From Capsicum annuum (lineage: Eukaryota > Streptophyta > Magnoliopsida > Solanales > Solanaceae): DNA of 64,000 nt. The stretch lies in the NCBI RefSeq assembly GCF_002878395.1, contig NC_061115.1, positions 219,693,442-219,757,441 of the forward strand. The letters run 5' to 3'. Both the position numbers and the translations under genes were made by a program. Every line of letters begins with the position of its first letter. Position 1 is the stretch's first letter. Under the pieces are notes generated by a model, which was not told where the DNA came from, did not search any database, and was given only the letters and a program-made list of their open reading frames with translations. Of the stretch, positions 52,211-61,800 are shown piece after piece.

Positions 52211-54000
52211 AGTGCTATAGCCTACGGTTTCAGGGGTGGGCCCGGGGTTCAAGCGTGCTGTGGGCTAAAAATTGATCGAGGCATGCCGGTAGGTTGGGGA
52301 TCGTCCCATTGTGCTCCATTTAAATTTTCGTGGCCATTTGGGTGGACAAATGGGTGAATAGCACGAACGAGACGTTTTCAGACAAAATTGGTGTGATATA
52401 GCCCACAGTTTTGGGGGTGGGCCCTAGGTCCAGGCGTACTGTGTGTCAAAACTCGAATGCGGCATGCCAGGGAGGTTGGAGATCATCCCAGTGTGGTCCG
52501 TTTAACTTTTTATGGCCATTTGGGTGGACAAAAAGGCAAAATGGCGCGAATGGGGCATTCTCGGGCAAACTCGGTGTGCTATAGGCCACGATTTTGGGGG
52601 TCGGCCCTAGGTTCGGGCGTGTTGTGGGCTAAAAATTGACTGGCGATGCCAGGGATATTGGGGATCATCCCAGTGTGGTCCGTTTAATGTTTTGTGGCCA
52701 TTTGGGTGGATAAAAGGGACGAACAACATGAATGGGGCATTTTCTGGCAAAATAGGTATGTTATAGCCCACGATTTTCGGGGTGGGCCTGGGGTTTGGGC
52801 ATGCTGTGATCCAAAAATCGACCGGGGTATGCAAGAGAGGTTTGGATCATACCAGTATGGTCTGTTTAAATTTTTGTGGCCATTTGTGTGGAAAAATAGG
52901 AGAAACGGCGCGAACGGGGTGTTTTCAGGTAAAATCGGTGTGCTAAAGCCCATGAATTTGTGGGTGGGCCTAAGGTCCGAGCGTGTTTTGGGACAAAAAT
53001 TGATCGGGGTGCACCAGGCAGGTTGGGAATTATCCCAGTATTGTCTATTTAAATTTTCGTGACCATTTTGATGGACAAACGGGTGAAACGGCGCGAACGG
53101 GGCATTTTAGGGCAAAATCAGAGTGCTATAGCCCACGGTGTCAGGTGTGGGCCTAGGGTTCGAGATCATCCCAGTGTGGTCCGTTTAAATTTTCATGGCC
53201 ATTTGGGTGGACAAACGGGTGAAATGGCACGAATGAGGTGTTTTCAGGAGAAATCAGTGTGATATAGCCTATACTTTCAGGGGTGGGCCCGGGTTTCGAG
53301 AGTACTGTGTATCAAAAATTGACCGCAGTGTGCCAGGGAGGTTGGAGATCGTCCCTGTGTGGTCTGTTTAAATTTTTGTGGCTATTTGGGTGGACATAAG
53401 GGCAAAACGGTGCAAACGGGGCACTTTTAGGCAAAATTGGTGTGCCATAGGCCACAGTTTTTTGGGTCGGCTTAGGGTCCGCGCCTGCTGTGGGCTGAAA
53501 ATCTATTAGGGCATGCCAGGGATATTGGGGATCATCCCACTATGGTTTGTTTAATGTTTCGTGACTATTTGGGTGGATAAACGATGTAAACAGCGTGAAC
53601 GGGGCAATTTCGAGCGAAATCGGTATGCTATAGCCCACAGTTTCGGGGGTGGGCCCAGGGTTCAGGCGTGCTGTGAGCCAAGAATCGATCGGGGCATGCC
53701 AAGGAGGTTCGGGATCATACTAGTATAGTTCATTTAAATTTCCATGGCCATTTGTGTGGAAAAATGAGAGAAACAGCGTGAACAGGGTGTTTTCGGGCAA
53801 AATTGGTATGTTATAGCCCAAAATTTTGGGGGTGGGCTCGGGGTTCGAGCATGCTTTGGGCCGAATATCAACAGAGGCATGCCAGGGAGGTTGGGGATCA
53901 TTCTAGTATTGTCTGTTTAAATTTTTGTGGCTATTTGGGTCGACAAACAGGCAAAACGGCGCGAACAGGGCATTTTCGAGCGAAATCGGTGTACTATAGT
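52080..54000 (+). repeat. Possible five-monomer higher-order repeat
   Basis: Markers repeat at 867-911 bp, about five monomers: AGGGATATTGGGGATCATCC at 52651 and 53518, TTGTGTGGAAAAAT-type monomers near 52,882 and 53,752, and CGCGAACGGGGCATTTTAGG at 52181 and 53092. Divergence between copies is high, so the period is less certain than in the 31.6-45.5 kb region. Confidence 0.55.
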
Positions 54001-57000
54001 TCACTGTGTTGGGGGTGGGCCAGGGGTCTGAGTGTGCCGTGGGCCAAAAATTGACTGGGATGTGCTAGGGAGGTTGGAGATCGTCCCAGTGTTATCTGTT
54101 TAAATTTTTGTGTCCATTTGGGTGGACATACAGAAGAAATGGCATAAAACGGGCATTTTCGGGCGTAATTAATTTGCTATACCCCACGGTTTTGGGGGTG
54201 GGCCCAGGTTTCGGGTGAGCTGTGGACCAAAAATTAACCGAGGCATGCCAGGGAGGTTTTGGATCATCCCAGTATGGTCCGTTTAAATGTTTGTAGCCAT
54301 TTGAGTGGACAAACGGGTGAAACGGCATGAACGAGGCATTTTCGGGCAAAATCGGTGTGCTATAGCCCACCGTTTTGGGGGTGGGCCCGTGGTTCGTGTG
54401 TGCTATGGGCCAAAAATTGACTGGGCATGCCAGGGAGATTAGAGATCATCCCAGTGTGGTAAGTTTAAATTTTCATGGCCATTTTGGTGGAAAAACAGGC
54501 TAAACGGCTCGAACGGGGCATTTTTGGGTAAAATCTGTGTGCTATAGCCCACAGTTTCGAGGATGGGCTCGGGGTCCGAGCGTTCTGTGGGCCAAAAATC
54601 GATTGGGGCATGCCAAAGAAGTTGGGGATCATCCCAGTATAGTCCGTTCAAATTTTTATGACCATTTGTGTGGACAAACGGGTGAAACAATGCAAATGGG
54701 GCATTTTTGAGTGAAATTGGTGCGCTATAGCCCACGGTTTTAGGGGTGGGCCCAGGTTTTGGGATTCTATGGGCCAAAAATCAATCGGGGTAAGCCAGGG
54801 ACGTTGGGGATCATCCCAGTGTCGTCCGTTTAAAGTTTCGTTGCCATTTAGGTGTATGAACAGGCGAAACAGCACAAACGAGGCATTTTTAAGCAAAATC
54901 GGTGTGCTATAGCCCACGATTTCAGGGTTTGGCGCGGGGTTCGAGCGTGCTGTGGTTTGAAAATCAACCGGGAAGCGCCAGGGAGGTTTGGGATCATCCC
55001 AGTATGGTCTTTTTATATTTTTATGGCCATTTGGATGGACAAACGGGCTTAATGGAGCGAACAGGGCATTTTTGGGAAAAACTTGAGTGCTATAGTGTAC
55101 GGTTTCAGGGGTGCGCTCAGGGTTCGGGCGTGTTGTGGGCCAAAAATTGATCAAGGCATGCCAGCTAGGTTGGGGATTGTCCCAGTATGGTCCGTTTAAA
55201 TTTTTGTGGCTATTTGGGTGGAAAAATGGGCGAAATAATACGAACAAGGCATTTTCAGGAGAAATTGGTGTGATATAGCCCACGGTTTCGAGGGTGGGCC
55301 CGGGGTCCAGGCGTGTTGTATGCTGAAAATTGATTGAGGCATGCCATAGAGGTTTGGCACTATCCCAGTGTGGTCCGTTTAAATTTCCGTGGCAATTTAG
55401 GTGGACAAACAGGAGAAACGGTGCGAACGGTGCATTTTTGGGTGAAATCGGTATGCTATAGCCCACGGTTTTGGGGTTGGGCCCGGGGTCCGAGCGTGTT
55501 GCTGGCTGAAAATCAACTGAGGTGCCAAAGAGGTTGGGGATCATTCCAATGTTGTCATTTTAAATTTTAGTTGCCATTTGGGTGGACAAACAGGTGAAAT
55601 AGTGCATTTTCGGGCAAAATCGATGTGCTATAGCCCATGATTTTGGGGTTAGGCCTGGGGTCCAAGTGTGTTGTATTCCAAAAATCGATCGGGGCATGCC
55701 AACTATGTTGGAGATCATCCCAGTATGGTTCATTTAAATTTTCATGTCCATTTAGGTGGACAAACGGGCGAAACGATGCGAACGAGGCATTTTCGGGCGA
55801 AATCAATGTGCTATAGCCCACGATTTCGGGTGTAGGCCCGGTGTCTGGGGGTGATTTTGGCCAAAAATTGATTGGGGCATGCCAGGGAGGTTGGGGATCT
55901 TCCCAGTGTGTTTCGTTTAAATTTTCATGGCCATTTGGGTGGACAAATGGGTGAAACGGTGCAAACGGGGCATTTTCAAGCAAAATCAGAGGGTTATAGC
56001 CCCCGATTTTAGGGGTGGGCCCAGGGTCCGTGCATGCTATGGGTCAAAAATTGACTGAGACATGCCAGGGAGATTAAGGATCTTACTAGTGTGGTCCGTT
56101 TAAATTTTCATTGCCATTTAGCTATACAAACGGGTGAAACTGCGTGAATGGGGTATTTTCGAGAAAAATCGGTGTGCTATAGCCCACGGTATTAGGGGTG
56201 GGCTCGGGGTCCTAGCGTTTTGATCGGGTCATGCTAGGGAGGTTGAGGATCATCCTAGTGTGTTTAGTTTAAATTTTCGTGGACATTTGGGTGGACAAAC
56301 AAGCCCAACGGCGCGAAGGGGACATTTTTTGTCAAATTAGTGCGCTATAACCCATGATTTCGAGGGTGGGTTCGGGGTATGGGCGTGCTGTGGACCAAAA
56401 ATCGACTGGGGCATGCCAGGGTAGTTGGGGGTCATCCCAGTGTTATTCATTTAAATTTTTGTGTCCATTTGGGTGGACAAATGAGCGAAACGCGAGAATA
56501 GGGCTTTTTCGGGTGAAATCGGTGTGCTATAGCCCATGATTTTGGAGTGGGCCTGGGGTCCGGGCGTGTTATGGGGAAAAACTCAATCGAGGCGTGCCAG
56601 GGAGTTTGAGTATCATCCCGGTGTGGTAGGTTTTAATTTTGGTGTCCATTTGGGAAGACAAACGAACGAAACAACGTGAACGGGGTATTTTAGGGCAAAA
56701 TCATTGTGCTATAGCCCACTGTTTTGGATGTGGGCCTGGGGTCTGGGCGTGATTTGTGCCAAAAATTGATCGAGGCATTCTAGGGAGGTTGGGGATCATC
56801 CCAGTGTTGTCAGTTTAAATTTTTGTGACCATTTGGGTGGAGAAACGGGTGAAACAAGGCATTTTCGGGCAAAATCGATGTGCTACAACCCACGGTTTTG
56901 GGGGTGGGACAGGGTACGGGTGTGTTATGGGCCGAAAATTGACCGAGGCATGCGATGGAGGTTGTGGATTGATGTGTGAGCAAAATCTAACACATTTAAT

Positions 57001-57151
57001 GCTCTTAAACTTGAGATAATTGTGAAATCTTAAGCAACTTTTGTTATTTTGATGTGTTTACTTGTGGTATTGTAGAAAAGGGCAAAAGGAATGAAAATAA
57101 ACAACAACGGAGAAAAAGAGTTTAAATTAGAGCAAAAAGAGAAGAAAACAT

Positions 57152-57182
57152 GGCTGACGACATTCGTGGTACGTCGTCAGCC
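57152..57182. promoter_or_regulatory. 10-bp inverted repeat with TGACG/CGTCA arms
   Basis: GGCTGACGAC at 57152-57161 and its exact reverse complement GTCGTCAGCC at 57173-57182 are separated by 11 bases. Each arm carries the TGACG core known from plant bZIP (TGA factor, as-1 type) sites. A regulatory role is inferred from position upstream of the TATA box. Confidence 0.5.
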
Positions 57183-57257
57183 TCATGATAGGCTATCAGC
57201 AGCACCGTTTGCCTTAACCAAAGATTAGAATTTAGGAGGAAGTTGCGACGAAGTTCG

Positions 57258-57381
57258 TGATAAGGTGTCAGGATAGTGATAAGGCGTCAAGAATGTTGTC
57301 AGCCTAAGGTAAAGAATTGAAGAAACTGGAGTAAGTCTGACTCCATCTGTGATAAAGCGTCAAACCCCTGATAGGGCGTCA
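57258..57381 (+). promoter_or_regulatory. Four copies of TGATARRGYGTCA in the LTR
   Basis: TGATAAGGTGTCA (57258), TGATAAGGCGTCA (57277), TGATAAAGCGTCA (57350) and TGATAGGGCGTCA (57369). They form two pairs with the same 19-bp spacing, offset from each other by 92 bp. Similar sequence before each pair suggests a diverged 92-bp tandem duplication. Three of the four contain CGTCA. They lie 68-190 bp upstream of the TATA box, where LTR enhancers are usual. Confidence 0.55.
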
Positions 57382-57448
57382 CCCACGTCGTCACCTATTC
57401 TGAGAATTTTATTAATTTTGTTATTTTATTTCCTTAATTAGGCTTTAG

Positions 57449-57456
57449 TATAAATA
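57449..57456 (+). promoter_or_regulatory. Putative TATA box of the 5' LTR
   Basis: TATAAATA in an AT-rich context, about 480 bp into the LTR and downstream of the CGTCA cluster. The transcription start is not determinable by eye. Confidence 0.6.
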
Positions 57457-58432
57457 ACATCTTTTAGGGTTTTATTTACAATGGGGAGTTACGTACATTG
57501 GATCATCTTTTAACTTAGTCAAGGGGAGTTCACTTGTTTTTTACCCTCTTAACTTAGAATTCAATTTTCAATCCTTTGATTGAGTTGTGGGAAATTCTTA
57601 TTGTACTTGAAGGAGACTCAACTTTGGATTTCATCTTTTGTAAGTTTAATTGCTTTAAATTATGAATTCAATCATTGTTATCTCTTTCTATCTCATCAGC
57701 AACTAAAATCCGCAACTAGGTTTGTGGGATCTATGACTATTTTTTCATTGATTTAGTAGTTGGTTAGGGTTTGAGTGATTGTGGGAACGTCTTGAAATTA
57801 CATTATTTTAACTTCAATCTATTGGTTGTAAACAATAGGCTATGCCTTAGGTTTGTTTTCTTGAAGAGAGAAATAAACTAGAGGAAGCGAATTATCAATA
57901 GGGACTCGGAAGCTACCAACATTCTATTTAATGATTGATGCCGTAACTGGATTAATCTACCTGAGATAACATCCGGTTGGAAATAGATAAGTTATCTAAG
58001 TTTGAAAGAATTATATAGTAAATTGTCTGGAGAGGTCGAAAGATAATTTAGATAGAATCATCGGCAGGGATAATTTGTTGTTCCCACCTACCACGATAAT
58101 CTTAAATAGTTATTATTCAATGGAGATTAATAGTCATAGTGATCACAACCCTAGTTTCTCTTTATCATTGATTTGAACAATTGAAATCTTAGTTTTGAGT
58201 TATGAAGCAAGTTAAGCTGTTAACTTTTGTTTGACTCATAAAAACCCCCCATCTTACTTTTATATTTTCATATCATTTGTTTGAATTGAACTTGGAGCTA
58301 TAGTTTCAAATTAGCTTAATGGCCACGCATATTGTTCCCTATCGATTCGACCTCAACTCCAAAGTTGGGTAAATATATTGACGACAACTGCCTTACACTA
58401 ATTTGAGGTGTAATTTGAGCGTTATCAAAAAT

Positions 58433-58450
58433 GGCGCCATTGCCGGGGAA
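58433..58450 (+). other. Primer-binding site, tRNA-Asp type
   Basis: TGGCGCCATTGCCGGGGA lies four bases after the LTR end. It matches the complement of the 3' end of plant tRNA-Asp (TGGCGCCGTTGCCGGGGA) at 17 of 18 positions. Position and sequence together identify it and fix the plus orientation. Confidence 0.92.
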
Positions 58451-58579
58451 CAATTTGGCCTATTGAGTTGGTTTGGAATTTTAGCCTACTTGCTTGAATT
58501 CAAACTTGTAAATATTTGTTTTTAGTTTTCTTTTATTTCTTGTGTTAGTTATAATTTCTATTTTAGTTTACTTAGTACT

Positions 58580-58895
58580 ATGGCATCTTGGAATGAACAT
58601 GTGCTTGGTGGTTGGAAATCTTATCTCGACAATCCATGTCCGTAATGTGATAGACCTCACTTTTGGCAAGATTATGGATATGTTGCCCAGAGAGAGATGT
58701 GTGCACCATCTCCATCCTACTGGGAGTATAATTGTTCTTTATGTGGTGGTCAAGATGGACATTGGAGTGATTTCCCAAATGCCCCCCTCCCCCATTGTGC
58801 TAACCCAAATTATAGTTCTTCTTATGATTTTGATAGGTCTTATGGACAAGAAAAGGAAGAAGAAAGCACTGGGAAGAGTGGCATTGAAGCTATGG
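58580..58895 (+). pseudogene. Broken leader/gag-region ORF of the truncated element
   Basis: The first ATG after the primer site opens a frame beginning MASWNEHVLGGW. It meets an in-frame TAA at codon 22 (58643-58645). The same frame then stays open through the rest of the interior and runs on into satellite up to 58969, so the last ~25 codons are not element-derived. Visible features are Cys/His pairs on both sides of the stop (a CP-stop-C context, then CSLCGGQDGHW), a Ser/Tyr-rich stretch and an acidic Glu-Lys run. They resemble a small metal-binding N-terminal region of a plant retroelement ORF, but I cannot assign a known domain. Truncated on the 3' side and interrupted by a stop, it is non-functional as it stands. 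Confidence 0.6.
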
Positions 58896-61800
58896 GCTTT
58901 GGGCGTGGGCATGGGCTCCGGGCATGCTGTGGCTATAAAATCGATCGGGGCATTCCAGGGAGGTTGTAGATCATACTAGAGTGGTCTGTTTAAATTTTTG
59001 TGGCCATTTAGGTGGACAAACGGATGAAACAGCCGAATGGGGCATTTTCAAGCCAAAACGATGAGCTATAGCACATGATTTTAGGGGTGGGCCAAGGGTC
59101 CAGGCGTGCTGTGGCAAAAATTGACCGGGGCATACCAGGGAGCCTTGAGATCATCCCAGTATAATTCATTTAAATTTTTGTGGCTATTTGGGTGGACAAA
59201 CGGGTGAAACGACATGAATGTGGTGTTTTCGAGCGAAATTGATGTGCTATATCCTACGATTTTGGGGATAGGCTAGGGGTCCGAGCATGTTGTGGGCCAA
59301 AAATCGATCGGGGCATGCCAAGGAGGCTGGGGATCATCCTAGTGTGGTCTATTTAAATTTTTGTGACCATTTGGGAGAAAAAAGGGAGAAATGGTGCGAA
59401 CTGAGCATTTTCAGGCAAAATCAGTGTGCTATAGCCCACGGTTTTGGGAGTGGGCCAGGGGTCCGGGCGTGCTGGGGGCCAAAAATCGATTAGGGCATGC
59501 TAGGGAGGTTAAGGATCATCCTAGTATGGTCTGTTTAAATTTTTGTGGCTATTTAGGTGGACAAACAAGCAAAATGGCACAAACGAGATGTTTTTGGGGA
59601 AAATCGGCGTGCTATTACCCACGATTTTGAGGGTGGTCCAGAAGTCCGATCATATTGTGGACCGAAAATTGACCTGGGCATGCCAGGGAGGTTAGGGATC
59701 ATCCCAGTGTGATCCGTTTAAACTTTTGTGACTATTTAGGTGGAAAAACGTGCGAAACGGCGTGAATTGTGTATTTTTAGGCGAAATCGATGTGTTATAG
59801 CCCACAGTTTTGGGGCAGGGCCTAGGGTTTGGGTGTGCTGTGGGGTAAAACTCAACCCTGACATGCCACAAAGGTTGGGGATCGTCCCATTATAGTCCAT
59901 TTAAATTTTTGTGGCCATTAGGGATGACAAATGAGTGAAACAGCGCGAATAGGGCATTTTAGAGCAAAATCAGTGTGGTATAGCCCACAGTTTTGGGGGT
60001 GAGCCCAGGATCTAGGCGTACTGTGGGCCAAAAATTGACTGAGGCATGCCAGAGAGGTTGGGGATCATCGCAGCGTGGTCCATTAAAATTTTCGTGGCTA
60101 TTTGGGTGGACAAACGAGCAAGACACAGCGTGAATGGGGCATTTTCAAGCGAAACTGGTGTGCTATATCCCACGATTTTGGGGGTGGGCCTGGGTCCGAG
60201 CGTGATATGGCCCAAAAATTGATCAGGGTGTACTAGGGAGGTTGGGGATCATAACAGTATGGTCCGTTTTAAGTTTTATGGCTATTTCGGTGGACAAACG
60301 GGTGAAACGACATAAATGGGGCATTTTCGGGGGAAATTGGTGTGCTATAGCCCGCAGTTTTAGAGTTAGGCCTGGGTTTCGGGCATATTGTGGGCTGAAA
60401 ATCGATCAGGGTATGCCAGGGAGGTTGGGGATCATCCCATTATTGTCTATTTAAATTTTTGTGGCCATTTGGGTGGACAAACGGGCGAAACGTCGTGAAT
60501 GAGGCATTTTTGGGCTAAATCGGTGTGATATAGCCCACGGTTTCAAAGTTGGGCTCAGGTTTTGGATGTGTTGTGTGTCAAAAATTAACCGGGGCATTTC
60601 AGGGAAGTTGGGAATCATCCCAGTGTGGTCCATTTAAATTTTTGTTGCCATTTAGGTGGACAACTGGGCAAAACGGGGAGAACAGGATGTTTTCGAGCAA
60701 AATTGGTGTTCTATATCCTATGGTTTTGGGTGTGGGCCCAGGGTTTGGGCATGCTGGATGCCAAAAATTGACCAGGGTATTCCAGGGAGATTGGGGATTG
60801 TCCCAGTATGGTCTGTTTAAATTTTCATGGCCATTTAAATAGACAAATGGGCAAAACAGCACGAACGGGGCGGTTTAGGACAAAATCAGTTTTCTATAGC
60901 TCACTATTTTGGGAGTGGGCTCAAGGTCCGGGCGTGTTGTAGGCCGAAAATTGATTGAAGCATTCCAGGGAGGTTGAGGATCATCTCAGTATGGTCCGTT
61001 TAAGATTTTGTGGCCATTTGGGTGGACAAACATACGAAACTATGCGAACGATTCATTTTCCTGCCAAATCGGTGTGCTATAACCCACGGTTTGGGGCGTG
61101 GGTCAGGTTTCCGAGTGTTCTATAAGCAAAAAATCAATCGGGGCATTCTAAGGAGGTTAGGTATCATCCTAGTGTGGTCCGTTTAAATTTTCATGGCCAA
61201 TTGGGTGGACAAACGGCGCGAATGGGGTATTTTTTAGCCAAATTGGTGTGCTATAGCCCATAATTTTAGGGTGGTCCGGTCGTGTTGTGGGCCAAAAATC
61301 TATCGGGGCATGCCAGGGAGGTTGAGGGTCGTCCTAGTATGGTTCGTTTAAATTTTTATGGCCATTTGGGTGGACAAACGGGTGAAACAGCGTGAATGGG
61401 GCATTTCGAGCTAAATCTTTATGGTTTAGCGCACAGTTTCGAAGGTGGGCTCGGGGTCCGGCATGCTATGGGACAAAAATCAATTGGGGCATGCCATAGA
61501 GGGAAGGTATCATCCCAGTATAGTCCGTTTAAATTTTCATGGCCATTTGGTTAGACAAACGGGCAGAATGGTGTAAATGTGACATTTTCAGGAAACATTG
61601 GTGCGCTATAGTCCATGGTTTTGAAGGTCGGCCCGGGGTCCGGGCATGCTATAGGCCAAAAATAGACCGAGCCCTGCCAGAGAGGTTGGGCATCTTCCCA
61701 GTGTGGTCCGTTTAAATTTTTGTTGCTATTTGGGTGGACAAACGGGCAAAATGGCATGAACGGGGCATTTTTGAGCCAAATTAGTGTGCTATAGCTCACA

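Larger units (their letters stand above)
23378..56969 (+). repeat. 183-bp satellite array, block 3
   Basis: About 185 monomers, all in the plus orientation, uninterrupted by other sequence. It includes the modular higher-order region (31.6-45.5 kb) and the smaller duplications listed separately. Shortened or rearranged monomers occur near 23,862, 27,045, 28,740, 32,605, 36,585, 38,396, 41,211, 43,190, 43,482, 51,420 and 53,165. No host gene or RNA gene is visible. The long minus-strand open frames (for example 54648-55544 and 45978-46649) are 61-codon satellite translations. Confidence 0.97.
56970..58428 (+). repeat. 5' LTR of the truncated element
   Basis: It starts TGATGTGTGAG and ends GCGTTATCA, with TGAT/ATCA inverted ends, and is followed after four A residues by the primer site. 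The upstream part (about 57150-57395) holds repeated CGTCA-bearing motifs, followed by a TATA box at 57449. The ~970 bp downstream contain no gene. Only one LTR is present in the window. Confidence 0.85.
56970..58895 (+). mobile_element. Truncated Ty3/gypsy-type element (5' LTR, primer site, leader ORF)
   Basis: The segment differs entirely from the satellite. A 1459-bp LTR is followed by a primer site and the first part of an interior with a broken ORF, then stops near 58895. The left edge is a clean TGATG start inside the satellite motif GGTTGTGGAT. The right edge joins interior sequence (GGCATTGAAGCTATGGG) to a satellite monomer in a different phase: left satellite phase near GGGGATC, right phase near GGGTGGGCCC. 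There is no 3' LTR or polypurine tract and no right-hand target duplication. So the 3' part was lost together with satellite sequence, or the fragment was joined in by a rearrangement. Ty3/gypsy assignment rests on the tRNA-Asp primer site, common in plant Athila/Tat-type elements, and is an inference. Confidence 0.85.

Noticed and set aside
54648..55544. 298-codon minus-strand open frame with repeating ~61-residue units
   Set aside because: It is the satellite read in the frame kept open by a 183-bp period. The same peptide is scattered over the whole window with many breaks, and no promoter or start context is special here.
58542..58979. 145-codon plus-strand frame over the leader region of the truncated element
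   Set aside because: The frame beginning at the first ATG after the primer site (58580) shows the Cys/His pattern and Glu-Lys-rich composition expected of an element ORF; this other frame does not, and it ends in satellite.
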